Source of the DNA: an uncultured bacterium
Lineage (GTDB): Bacteria; Bacillota; Clostridia; Lachnospirales; Lachnospiraceae
Direction of reading: 5' to 3'
NCBI GenBank assembly: GCA_905215775.1
Contig: CAJMRM010000012.1
Location: forward strand, 1 to 56,801
Length of the DNA stretch: 56,801 nucleotides
The notes below the pieces were generated by a model. It saw only the letters and a list, made by a program, of their open reading frames with translations. It was not told the DNA's origin and made no database searches. A program made the position numbers and the translations under genes. Positions 1-7,343 of this stretch are shown one piece after another. The first letter of the stretch is position 1. Every line of letters starts with the position of its first letter.

Positions 1-471
1 TTATATCAGTTGTCGAAATCGACTTGGATATCAGAAGATTATCTGTCCGGTTTATTCGTTGGGAAGGAGTACGATCTTCTGTTAAAAGGAAGTAAGTCCA
101 TTCAGGCGAGAAAACGGGCAAATAAAAGAAAAGCGGATGCAGATGAAGCAGAACGGGCATTCCTTAAGAAGCTGAAAGAAATAGAGGGAACTCTGATAGA
201 GCAGCTGCGAGAGGACTATGAGCATACCGCTGGAATGGACAGAGAGGGAGAACGGGAATACAATCGGGTTCTGAACTACTTCAAGTTTGGGGACGGAAAA
301 AGTTCGATGCAGCAATGGGTACGGGAAGAGACCGTGAGAATGAGCAAATGGGATTATGAGGCATTGAAGGAAGTAGACGGGGAACCTTTGAGAAACTATC
401 TGACAGAGTTAAGGAGACAGCAAACATTTGTTCAGGCACTGTTGCTCCTGCCGGATAAGAGAAAAAAATAG
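1..471 (+). CDS. C-terminal part of an unrecognised mobile-element protein (5' end missing)
   Basis: The frame is open from base 1, so the TTG at position 10 is probably internal and the gene starts outside the window. At least 156 residues are visible. They are highly charged and probably helical, with Lys/Arg/Glu-rich stretches in the first half and no membrane segment. I do not recognise a catalytic motif. The position, several genes before excisionase and integrase in an integrative element, would fit the tail of a relaxase or another DNA-processing protein, but nothing in the sequence proves this. A strong intrinsic terminator follows within 25 bases of the stop, so this gene ends its transcription unit. 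Confidence 0.55.
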   Translation, partial: LYQLSKSTWISEDYLSGLFVGKEYDLLLKGSKSIQARKRANKRKADADEAERAFLKKLKEIEGTLIEQLREDYEHTAGMDREGEREYNRVLNYFKFGDGKSSMQQWVREETVRMSKWDYEALKEVDGEPLRNYLTELRRQQTFVQALLLLPDKRKK

Positions 472-494
472 AAAAATTTGAAAAAAAATATGAG

Positions 495-534
495 AAAAAA
501 GGCGTTAGGCAAGGTTTACCTGACGTCTTTTTTT
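495..534 (+). terminator. Intrinsic terminator after the first gene
   Basis: A 15-pair stem (495-509 with 519-533) has a 9-base loop at 510-518. Six A-T pairs form its base and the 3' side runs into a T tract. The A tract on the left arm means it could also work on the other strand. Confidence 0.85.
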
Positions 535-970
535 CATGGTGCTTTCCAATAAAAAGCAAAGATTACTAATACATTACCGATATGTATACTGATTAAGCGT
601 GAACTATTGGTAGAAAAGTGCTTGATATTCAAGAAAAGCTACCAATATGTTAGTATATACTTGTAAGCGAGAGGGACACAAAACAGTCCTGAGAGCTTAG
701 AAATCGCCCCCATAACCTAGAAGAAGTGCGCCTGTTTGGCGATTGCAGAGTACTTATTTTGGGGAGTGGTGTGTTCAAGTGGGAAAAGTCTGTGTAAAAG
801 TGGCTTGTTTAAGCAGAATAACATAGAAATACATTAAATAGACAGAATATTCAAACAGAAATGGAGGGGATAGCAGCAAAAAACTGCACCTTGACAACTG
901 AATATGGATGATTAGACGCTAAATGCTTTTGCGCTTTAATATAGAAAATTATTATACATCAAAGGAGAAA
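535..970 (+). other. Non-coding stretch inside the mobile element
   Basis: About 435 bases without a credible gene. It holds the nested palindrome at 605-647 and a second possible stem (AATCGCC at 702-708 with GGCGATT at 738-744). Near the next gene is a TTGACA hexamer at 893-898 without a convincing -10 at the right distance. Such a stretch between element genes could be a transfer origin or a long regulated leader. The sequence alone does not decide. Confidence 0.5.
605..647. repeat. Nested inverted repeat (possible DNA or RNA hairpin)
   Basis: The outer arms TATTGGTAG (605-613) and CTACCAATA (639-647) are perfect 9-base complements. Inside them lies a second palindrome, CTTGA-TAT-TCAAG at 621-633. 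There is no T run after it, so it is not a terminator. Nested palindromes of this size are seen at transfer origins, single-strand origins and dimeric-protein binding sites. Which one applies is unknown. Confidence 0.6.
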
Positions 971-976
971 ATGAAC

Positions 977-1627
977 ATGAGTGACAAGATGATTACATTA
1001 GATAGAAAAGATAAGAACCTTATTTATGAGAATACAGAAATGAGAGTGTTTATGTATGGCATTCGGCATCAGGTAAACGGACGCAAAAAAATTTGGTTTG
1101 CCGTTCAGGATGTGAAAAGCGGACGAATGTATACGGGCATTTCTTCTAGTATGAAGGAGATCATTTGCAAAGGAAGCGTGTTTGATGAGTTCTACGACTA
1201 CGGATTTGACAGGGAATGCGTGGCGTGTATCAAGGAGAACGCAGTGGAACGGATGGTTACTATGGAATATGAGGAGACTCAGGAGACGGAGTTAAGCATC
1301 GAGGAGATAAAAGACCGTCTGATTGAGTTGGCAGAACATAATAAAGAGCATAAGAGCTGGAAGATTTCGTGTGGCGAAAAAATATACTATAACATACCGA
1401 CTGGAAAGTTTAAGGAATTGTGCAAGCAGGAGTTTGACTTCTTGAGTTATCGGCAAATCGTGCAGGAGTTTAAGATGCGTGGATATTTAAAATGCAATAG
1501 TGGACGGAATGATTATAAGAATGAGTCGAACGGAGTCAGAGGAATCTGTTTACTGGCTGAGGAAGTTTCCTGTGAGAAGCAGAAACCCGCAGAGGACAGC
1601 ACTGGTACAGAGGGGGAGGCGGCATAA
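977..1627 (+). CDS. Unrecognised 216-residue mobile-element protein
   Basis: The start at 977 sits 9 bases after an AAAGGAG ribosome site at 961-967. An in-frame ATG at 971 is too close to that site. The protein has an N-terminal half with a compact beta-type look (residues about 15-70), then a Glu-rich helical segment and a C-terminal half that may bind nucleic acid. The last 25 residues are acidic and probably disordered. There is no signal peptide or membrane helix, and I see no known motif. The stop is one base before the methylase start, so the two are almost certainly co-transcribed and may act together on element DNA. Confidence 0.7.
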   Translation: MSDKMITLDRKDKNLIYENTEMRVFMYGIRHQVNGRKKIWFAVQDVKSGRMYTGISSSMKEIICKGSVFDEFYDYGFDRECVACIKENAVERMVTMEYEETQETELSIEEIKDRLIELAEHNKEHKSWKISCGEKIYYNIPTGKFKELCKQEFDFLSYRQIVQEFKMRGYLKCNSGRNDYKNESNGVRGICLLAEEVSCEKQKPAEDSTGTEGEAA

Positions 1628-1628
1628 G

Positions 1629-2495
1629 ATGAAGATTAGCTTAGTACCGTGGACAGGTGGAAAATTCCGTGTGGTGGATACGCTGTATCATTTATTCCCA
1701 AAGCATACTTCTTATTATGAACCGTTTTTCGGCTCAGGGGCGGTGCTGATCAATAAAAAGAGATGCCAGCATGAGACTGTGAGCGAGTACAGTAGAGACC
1801 TGTATATGTTACATAAGGTGTTGTCCGATCCGGAAAAAAGCCGAGAACTGAGAAGGCGGTTGAGACATCAGGAACTGAACGAGGAAGCATTTCTGAAGGC
1901 GAAAAGAATCCTGAATGAAGGAAAGGCGCAGGATGATATCGAATGGGCGATGTGTAAGTATTTCAGGATCGTATTATCCTACAACGGAATGGGAGAGTTT
2001 TATCAGCCTTATCTGGGGAGATATTTTACCAGTATGATAGAGCAGAAGTTTCCCGCTGTGACCGAGCGGTATCAGGGAGTAGACATTCGTTGTCAGGACG
2101 GCGTGGAGCTGATACGAGAGGCAAAAGACAAGGAGGATGCTTTTGTGTTTGCAGACCCACCCTATCTTCTGAACCTGCGAGGCAACAAAAAGATTTATGA
2201 CAATGAAATGGGAGAGAAGGAACATATCCAGATGTTAGAGTACATGCAGGAAGCGAAGTGCAAGATTATGCTCTGCGGCTACTATGACAGTGAAAAAAAG
2301 GGCGGAGATTTGTATGACAGGCTCTTGGAGTATGGATGGAAGCGTTATAAGCTGGCGGATCTGGTACAATCCTGTTCCAATCAAAAGAAAAAAGGCATTG
2401 GCGAGGAGTTTATCTGGGTCAACTATGAGCTTCCTCCTCAGGCAAGATTTTATATCCGAATGAGTACGGAAGTCAGCAAAGCGAATAAAAACTAG
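1629..2495 (+). CDS. D12-class DNA adenine-N6 methyltransferase
   Basis: A Dam-like enzyme that transfers a methyl group from S-adenosylmethionine to adenine in a short DNA site. It shows the D12-class order: WTGGK at residues 8-12 in place of the usual N-terminal PFxGGK, the AdoMet loop EPFFGSGAV at 31-39 and the catalytic DPPY at 176-179. At 288 residues it has normal Dam-family length. The start follows the previous stop by one base. No restriction enzyme gene is beside it, so it looks like an orphan methylase carried by the element, used for protection from host restriction or for control of element DNA. The recognition sequence cannot be read from the protein. Confidence 0.88.
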   Translation: MKISLVPWTGGKFRVVDTLYHLFPKHTSYYEPFFGSGAVLINKKRCQHETVSEYSRDLYMLHKVLSDPEKSRELRRRLRHQELNEEAFLKAKRILNEGKAQDDIEWAMCKYFRIVLSYNGMGEFYQPYLGRYFTSMIEQKFPAVTERYQGVDIRCQDGVELIREAKDKEDAFVFADPPYLLNLRGNKKIYDNEMGEKEHIQMLEYMQEAKCKIMLCGYYDSEKKGGDLYDRLLEYGWKRYKLADLVQSCSNQKKKGIGEEFIWVNYELPPQARFYIRMSTEVSKANKN

Positions 2496-2579
2496 CAGAA
2501 AGATTTGTGAAGAATGGCAATAGACAGACGGGGAGAGTCAGCGTTACCCTCCCAGACAGAAAGAGAGGAAAAGAATCTT

Positions 2580-2792
2580 ATGAATAAAACCAAACTGAAA
2601 GGAACGTGTAAGACGGCACCCCAATTATTAGTAACGACAGAGGATCTGAAAACCATTTTATCCTGTGGAAGAGTATCGGCTCTGAAAATCGGTCAGGAAG
2701 CAAAGGCAAGGGTAGACGTTGGGAGACGGGTACTTTGGAATGTGGAAAAGATACAGCAGTATTTAAATAAGAAAGAACGCATTATTTTATAG
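2580..2792 (+). CDS. Excisionase-type small DNA-binding protein
   Basis: A basic 70-residue protein lying 40 bases before the integrase, the usual place of xis in Tn916-like elements. Residues about 18-60 read as a winged-helix/MerR-like fold: a TTEDLKTILSCGR-type helix-turn-helix, then a wing with two Arg residues and VLW. The family bends the attachment DNA and steers the integrase from insertion to excision. The start at 2580 is chosen for the AGAGAGG site about 10 bases upstream and for family length. A longer in-frame start at 2514 would add an unrelated 22-residue leader. Confidence 0.75.
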   Translation: MNKTKLKGTCKTAPQLLVTTEDLKTILSCGRVSALKIGQEAKARVDVGRRVLWNVEKIQQYLNKKERIIL

Positions 2793-2832
2793 TGAAACAA
2801 ATTAGAAAAAAGAGAACAGGAGAGAAAATAGT

Positions 2833-4137
2833 ATGCCAAGATTTAAAGATACAACCAGCCGCAGAGACAGTAAGAACCGAATTTTAAAGAAGGGATTCAG
2901 TGAGAGAAAGGATGGCAGATACATTTTTCGTATGAGCTATGATGGAGTACGCTGTAAACCTCTGTATGATAAAGATCTGAGGAGACTGGAAAAACGTGCA
3001 GAAGAAATGAAACGGAATCTTGATAACGGGATTGCAGTGAACAGCTATAATATGACGTTGAACCAGTGGTTTCGTAAGTATATCGAGTATCGGCGTATGA
3101 CTGGTTTAGGCGAGAGGGGTGTTCAGCAAATGGAAGATTATTACAACTGGTATATTCGCGATACACCCATTGGAACGAGAAAGCTGTGCCGTCTGGATAA
3201 GTTAGAGCTGTTAAAGCATTATAAAGCATTGCAGGAACGAAAGGATCACCCGTTGTCTTATGGAACGGTAAAACGTGTGAGCAATATCGTGGAAAATGCG
3301 TTGGAAGAAGCACTGGCACAGCGGATTATCACCTGTAATGTAGCCTACAAGATTACAAAGGATATCCCGGAGATTATAGCGCGAAAGGACAGAGAAGCAG
3401 TACCGGAAGAGGATGTAAGACGTTTTCTGGAGTATGCAAAGAATCATCCGCATTATTGCTATCATTACAATGTTCTGGTGATTCTGTTTGGCTTGGGTTT
3501 ACGGGCAGGAGAAATGTGTGCGCTGACCGAGGAAGATATGAAAGAGGATCATGTTCTTATATATAAAACGCTGCAATATAGAGAGATAGAAGGAAAACGA
3601 ATGTGCTTTATTGGAACGACTAAGACAGGAGCAGGAGTGCGTTCCCTTCCGTATCCAGACTATGTGAAGCAGGCAGTGGAACGGCAGAGAGCATTTAATA
3701 AGAGCAATCCTCATCGTTGTCAGACGGTAGTGCCGGTAAAAGATACAAGTGGGAAGGCAAAGCTGAAGGAAAGCTACCGTGATTTCTTTTTCTATACCAG
3801 AAGTGGAACCCCTTACAGACCGGACTATCTGGCGGATGTCATTAAGAAAATCATCAGGGCGTTTAATCGAGACGAGAAAAAGAAGGCGCTGGAAGAAAAG
3901 CGAGAAGCAAAGGAAATCAGCCTGTTTACGTCTCATTATTGCCGACATACGTTCGCAACGAGAGCAGCAGAGAATGGAGTGGAAGAACGTCAGATTTCCA
4001 AGTGGTTAGGGCATGCCTTGAATGAGGGAAGTCGTGTTACGAAAATCTATATCCATGAAAGTTGGGAGAATGGTTATAAGGAACTGGAGAAGGATCTGGT
4101 AAAGCTGAATCAGGTTCGTCTGAGCAGTGAAGCCTAA
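2833..4137 (+). CDS. Tyrosine site-specific integrase of the element
   Basis: The 434-residue protein has the full tyrosine recombinase layout: an N-terminal arm-binding domain (about 20-70), a core-binding helical domain (about 70-170) and a catalytic domain (about 190-430). The active-site residues can be read as Arg224 (LRAGE), Lys264, the HxxR box His368/Arg371, His394 (LGH) and the nucleophile Tyr406. It joins the circular element to the chromosome and, with the excisionase, reverses this. The gene is intact and followed by its own terminator. Its position at the extreme right of the low-GC region agrees with this being the end of the element. Confidence 0.95.
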   Translation: MPRFKDTTSRRDSKNRILKKGFSERKDGRYIFRMSYDGVRCKPLYDKDLRRLEKRAEEMKRNLDNGIAVNSYNMTLNQWFRKYIEYRRMTGLGERGVQQMEDYYNWYIRDTPIGTRKLCRLDKLELLKHYKALQERKDHPLSYGTVKRVSNIVENALEEALAQRIITCNVAYKITKDIPEIIARKDREAVPEEDVRRFLEYAKNHPHYCYHYNVLVILFGLGLRAGEMCALTEEDMKEDHVLIYKTLQYREIEGKRMCFIGTTKTGAGVRSLPYPDYVKQAVERQRAFNKSNPHRCQTVVPVKDTSGKAKLKESYRDFFFYTRSGTPYRPDYLADVIKKIIRAFNRDEKKKALEEKREAKEISLFTSHYCRHTFATRAAENGVEERQISKWLGHALNEGSRVTKIYIHESWENGYKELEKDLVKLNQVRLSSEA

Positions 4138-4142
4138 AAAGG

Positions 4143-4179
4143 AAGGATGCTGGTTTGTATGAATCAGTGTCCTTTTTTT
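4143..4179 (+). terminator. Intrinsic terminator after the integrase gene
   Basis: A 10-pair stem with two G-T pairs (4143-4152 with 4165-4174) and a 12-base loop is followed by TTTTT. It starts six bases after the integrase stop. Confidence 0.75.
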
Positions 4180-4281
4180 ATGCCCCGTTTCCTGTCGTCA
4201 TTGATGAAACTGAGGGATTGAAAACAGGGTGCTATAATGTGCCATACTCCCATAGAGAGGGAACTTATGGAGAGAAAGTGG

Positions 4282-4332
4282 CTGTACTCAAAAATTTAAA
4301 AACCACATACTTTTTACTCCAATCTGTACTCA
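4282..4332. repeat. Direct repeats CTGTACTCA, possible integrase arm sites
   Basis: CTGTACTCA occurs at 4282-4290 and again at 4324-4332, 42 bases apart, just downstream of the integrase gene. That spacing is four helical turns. The family's integrases bind short direct repeats near the element ends, so this is a plausible arm site. That role is inference. Confidence 0.45.
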
Positions 4333-4403
4333 CATAGGGTTTAGTTTAAATGCAAGCGGATGGAATCAGACGAAGCGTAAAACTTTGATTTTTAAAGGAA
4401 AAA

Positions 4404-4436
4404 TAGGCGTTCAGAAAAAATTTTTTAGGCGTTCAG
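4404..4436. repeat. Direct repeats TAGGCGTTCAG around an A/T tract, possible attachment site
   Basis: The 11-base repeat TAGGCGTTCAG lies at 4404-4414 and 4426-4436. The period is 22 bases, about two helical turns, with a run of A then T between them. Composition changes to chromosomal type just after it. Tn916-like integrases favour bent A/T-tract targets, so this may be the attR/attL junction. The partner end is outside the window. Confidence 0.45.
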
Positions 4437-4492
4437 GTGTGCGGTTGGGGTAGCTCTGATGCCCTATACATGTGAATAATATCTGACATGTG

Positions 4493-4528
4493 AAGGCCCT
4501 GGAAACACACGTTTCCGGGGCCTTTTTT
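4493..4528 (+). terminator. Strong intrinsic terminator at the element/chromosome boundary
   Basis: A 14-pair stem (4493-4506 with 4511-4524) with an ACAC loop leads into TTTTTT. No gene directly precedes it. It is probably the terminator of the chromosomal gene whose other part lies beyond the element. Confidence 0.85.
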
Positions 4529-4622
4529 GATACGGCGGGCCGGTTTTGGACAGAGCGGGACGATTCCTGGAAGGATGCGGCGGCCATACAGAATTTAGCA
4601 GTCCCTTTCTATAAAAACCGCC

Positions 4623-4651
4623 TTGCCAAGTGAAAAGAAAAGTATTATACT
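4623..4651 (+). promoter_or_regulatory. Sigma-A-type promoter of the DUF1858 gene
   Basis: TTGCCA at 4623-4628, a 17-base spacer and TATACT at 4646-4651, about 43 bases before the start codon. Confidence 0.7.
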
Positions 4652-4693
4652 TTTTGTGTAGCAGTACAAAAGTATTAGAAGGAGGAACTGTTC

Positions 4694-4900
4694 ATGCAGG
4701 TAACAAAGGAAACACTTATGGGCGAACTGCTCCGTGCAGATATCAATACCGCCAATATCCTGATGGCTGCTGGAATGCACTGTGTTGGCTGTCCGTCTTC
4801 CCAGATGGAATCTCTGGAAGAGGCCTGTGTCGTACACGGCATCAGCTGCGAGCAGCTTGTAAATGCCCTGAACGAGTACTTTGCGCAGAAAAACGCGTAG
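4694..4900 (+). CDS. DUF1858 small redox-disulfide protein
   Basis: A 68-residue protein that consists of a single DUF1858 domain: an N-terminal TLMGELLRAD-type helix, the family motif MHCVGCPSS with Cys30 and Cys33, then a C-terminal helical pair. The domain is often found with or fused to hybrid-cluster proteins and is thought to be a disulfide or metal-binding module. Its exact role is unknown. Here it stands alone, with its own promoter, an AGAAGGAGG ribosome site and a bidirectional terminator shared with mecA on the other strand. The monocistronic layout suggests independent, perhaps redox- or nitrosative-stress-related, control, but no operator is recognisable. Confidence 0.85.
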   Translation: MQVTKETLMGELLRADINTANILMAAGMHCVGCPSSQMESLEEACVVHGISCEQLVNALNEYFAQKNA

Positions 4901-4912
4901 TTTTATGCCATA

Positions 4913-4944
4913 AAAAGGCTGCCGGAATGGACCGGCAGCCTTTT
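4913..4944. terminator. Bidirectional terminator between the DUF1858 gene and mecA
   Basis: A perfect 13-pair stem (4913-4925 with 4932-4944) ends in A and T tracts on both sides, so it can serve both convergent genes. Confidence 0.85.
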
Positions 4945-4965
4945 GCATAGGCGTTTTATTTATTC

Positions 4966-5739
4966 TCAGATCGCTTCCAGGGCCGCCAGGGTGTTCTGTT
5001 TTACGATCACCTCATAGTGCTCGGCATAATAGGCCTCTGCCGCCGGGTCCTGGCGAAGCCGGGTCCCGTATTCGGAAAGAATGTTGCAGGTACGGCTGAA
5101 GGAAAGCTCATCGGAGCTTTCTTTTTTTAATACCAGATAGTATTTCCCGCTCTGCGGGTTTTTATAGAGAATGCTGGAGCCGGAAAAAATGGATCCAGTC
5201 TCTCTGGCAGCGCCGCAGACCTGGTCTAAGGAGCTGAACTGGTAGATCCGGATATATCTGGCAGGATCCGCAGCCTCTTCCTCCGCCTGGACGTTCTTCT
5301 GGGACTGGCTGTTTTTATCAGAGGAGGACGGTGCGGCTTTCGGACTCTTTTCCTGGCCGGAACCCTGGTTTCCCAGAAGGTTTAAAAAGGCGTCGGCGCC
5401 GTCCAGGAGCTCTGTGGCAAGATTCCCCAGAGCGGGGTCCTCCTCCTCATCGGCGGCGGAAAATTTAGAGAACCGCGTATCCAGCTCCTCGGGGTCCTCG
5501 ATTTTTGTGATAATGAGCATTACGCTGTCGTTGGCCATGGGGATCGCTTCTACCATTAAGGGGATATCCTCCGCTTCAAAGCCTACCTCGCTGGAGGCCC
5601 GCTGGATCATCTCCCGGAACAGGTTCCTGGCCTTTTCGCTTCCGTAAGCCAGCTCGCTCAGGTTGACGTTGCGGACGCTCAGGTCAAAGTTGCTGAGGGT
5701 ACAGCGGATCTGGTTTTCATTGATACGTTCTATTTTCAT
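4966..5739 (-). CDS. mecA: MecA-type adaptor protein for ClpC
   Basis: Adaptor that recognises proteins and hands them to the ClpCP protease. In Bacillus it controls competence and stress regulators. The 257-residue protein shows the two-domain family layout: a substrate-binding N-terminal domain starting with the conserved MKIERINENQIRCTL-type strand (residues 1-90), an acidic/Ser-Lys linker (about 95-160), and a C-terminal domain that binds ClpC and begins around residue 163 with an RYIRIYQF-like strand. The linker is longer than in Bacillus MecA. The start has an AGGAAGTGATCC ribosome site on the minus strand. It is transcribed alone, and its substrates here are unknown. Confidence 0.92.
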   Translation of the reverse strand: MKIERINENQIRCTLSNFDLSVRNVNLSELAYGSEKARNLFREMIQRASSEVGFEAEDIPLMVEAIPMANDSVMLIITKIEDPEELDTRFSKFSAADEEEDPALGNLATELLDGADAFLNLLGNQGSGQEKSPKAAPSSSDKNSQSQKNVQAEEEAADPARYIRIYQFSSLDQVCGAARETGSIFSGSSILYKNPQSGKYYLVLKKESSDELSFSRTCNILSEYGTRLRQDPAAEAYYAEHYEVIVKQNTLAALEAI

Positions 5740-5801
5740 TGGATCACTTCCTGTCTGTATAGATATATATGAAGGGCGAAAAGATACACTTTTACGCTTA
5801 T

Positions 5802-5831
5802 AATATACTATATCCTATTCCGGTTTGGCAA
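5802..5831 (-). promoter_or_regulatory. Promoter of mecA (minus strand)
   Basis: Read on the minus strand: TTGCCA (plus 5826-5831), an 18-base spacer and TATATT (plus 5802-5807). The leader to the mecA start is about 55 bases. Confidence 0.6.
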
Positions 5832-5878
5832 TGATATGTGGAAAAATTATTAAAATTTTAAGGAATGGAAGAATCCTG

Positions 5879-5907
5879 TTGTAAAAGGTCAGATCTTGTA
5901 TTAAAAT
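5879..5907 (+). promoter_or_regulatory. Promoter of the kinase cluster
   Basis: TTGTAA at 5879-5884, a 17-base spacer and TAAAAT at 5902-5907. Transcription would start near 5914. That leaves little room for a ribosome site before the TTG at 5925, but places the AGGGAGG at 5932-5938 well for a start at 5946. Confidence 0.55.
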
Positions 5908-5924
5908 AGAGGCCAGAGATTGTA

Positions 5925-7343
5925 TTGCCGAAGGGAGGTGCAAAGATCGGAGAACACGTTCTGTTTGGTAAATACCGTCTGTGCAGGAAGCTGGGCGCCG
6001 GCCGCTCCGGAAATGTCTTTCTGGCCTGGCATACAGAGCTGGAGGAATACCGTGCGGTGAAGATCGTTCCCAAGACCATGGCCGACTATGAAACCTTCAG
6101 AAGGGAGGCCCTGTTCTTAAAAACGCTCCGCCATCCTGGAATCCCTCTTGTGTACGACGTGGAAGAGGATCTGACAAACAGCTATCTCATCGAAGAATAT
6201 CTGGAAGGCGAATCTTTATATGCCCTGGTGAAACGCCTGGGCAGTCTGTCAATGAAAACGGCAGCTGAAATCGGAATTCAGGTGTGCCGTCTGATCCAGT
6301 TCATGAATACAGCAGATAATCCCATTTTATATCTTGACCTTCAGCCAAAGAACCTTCTGGTCTGTAATGGAGCAGTAAGGCTTATTGATTTTGACCACGC
6401 GCAGTACGCAGAGGATGTGACCGCTTTTGGGGAACGTTATGGGACCATTGGATTTGCAGCGCCGGAACAGTATCTGGGAGGCCCCCTGGACTGCCGGACG
6501 GATGTTTATGCCATTGGGGCGCTCTTATATTATATGTGCCGGGGAGAACCGCCCGGGAACAGCTTCCGTCTTGGGGACAGAAGCGGGACCTGGGAGCTGG
6601 ACCGGATCATCCGCGGGTGTATGGCCGCAGAAAAAGACGGGCGCTACCAGAACGCCGGGAGAGTGGAGCAGGCGCTTTGTGAACTAAAGACCGTAATATC
6701 AGAAAAACATGCAATAGAATCTCTGACGATCGTATTTGCCGGAGCAAAGCCTGGGATCGGAACGACCCACGCAGCCCTTGGCATATCATACTTCTTAACC
6801 CGAAACGGGTATCCAGCATTGTATCAGGAAGAATACGATACGGATGCTGTCCGGCTGTTGACGAGAAATACAAAAGCGAAATCGGACGGCACCGGCGTAT
6901 TTCACATCGGATCATTACACATCCGTCCATACTATGGCAGAGCTGTAAAAATGCCATATCGTTATTTTCCAATTATCATTAAGGACATAGGAACGGCCTG
7001 GCAGGGGAACGACGCCCTTCCAGAGGCGGACTTTTACGTACTGGTGTGCGGAGGAAAGTGGTGGGAGACTGCCCGCACGCTGGCTGCAGCCCGGTATTTC
7101 CTGGGACGCGGCCGGTGCATCCTTCTGTTTAACCATGTGTCGGAGGACATCCGGATGAAGCTGCCGGATGACCTTAAGGGGGTTCCATGTTTTTATCTGC
7201 CTTTTTTTGCAAATCCACTGAAGGAAGATCGGGATGCTGCGGCCTGTTTTAGGGACATTATGACCACTGGAGCAGGAGGAATGAAAACATGGGAAAGAAA
7301 AAAGAAGCGCAGGGGCTTCTGGACCGGCAGGCCAGGCTCATAG
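5925..7343 (+). CDS. Ser/Thr protein kinase fused to a degenerate MinD-like domain
   Basis: Residues about 14-255 form a Hanks-type kinase: glycine loop GAGRSGNV (24-31), Lys46 of AVK, Glu61, catalytic Asp138 and Asn143 in YLDLQPKN, DFD (155-157) in place of DFG, and APE (179-181). It is a non-RD kinase, since the residue before Asp138 is Leu, and the usual DLKPEN lysine is Gln. Residues about 267-450 look like a MinD/ParA fold whose Walker A is broken (GAKPGIGTTH, 273-282, with Thr for the nucleotide-binding Lys). There is no transmembrane segment, unlike PrkC. The next gene overlaps by 55 bases and carries a similar broken domain. TTG 5925 is the only ordinary start codon close to the kinase core, but the ribosome site AGGGAGG lies after it and points to ATC 5946. 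Substrate unknown. Confidence 0.8.
   Translation: MPKGGAKIGEHVLFGKYRLCRKLGAGRSGNVFLAWHTELEEYRAVKIVPKTMADYETFRREALFLKTLRHPGIPLVYDVEEDLTNSYLIEEYLEGESLYALVKRLGSLSMKTAAEIGIQVCRLIQFMNTADNPILYLDLQPKNLLVCNGAVRLIDFDHAQYAEDVTAFGERYGTIGFAAPEQYLGGPLDCRTDVYAIGALLYYMCRGEPPGNSFRLGDRSGTWELDRIIRGCMAAEKDGRYQNAGRVEQALCELKTVISEKHAIESLTIVFAGAKPGIGTTHAALGISYFLTRNGYPALYQEEYDTDAVRLLTRNTKAKSDGTGVFHIGSLHIRPYYGRAVKMPYRYFPIIIKDIGTAWQGNDALPEADFYVLVCGGKWWETARTLAAARYFLGRGRCILLFNHVSEDIRMKLPDDLKGVPCFYLPFFANPLKEDRDAAACFRDIMTTGAGGMKTWERKKKRRGFWTGRPGS

Larger units (their letters stand above)
1..4440. mobile_element. Right end of an integrative (conjugative-type) element
   Basis: This stretch has lower GC and more A/T-ending codons than the DNA after about 4.5 kb. 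It ends with the order expected of a Tn916-like integration module: small excisionase, then tyrosine integrase as the last gene. A phage-type DNA adenine methylase and two unrecognised genes precede them. Short direct repeats at 4282-4332 and 4404-4436 follow the integrase and could belong to the element end. The left end lies outside the window, so the att core cannot be fixed and the right boundary at about 4440 is a guess from base composition. No conjugation gene is certain here. Confidence 0.7.

Noticed and set aside
4155..4337. 60-residue frame after the integrase
   Set aside because: Overlaps the terminator and the direct repeats, has no ribosome site and no recognisable sequence.
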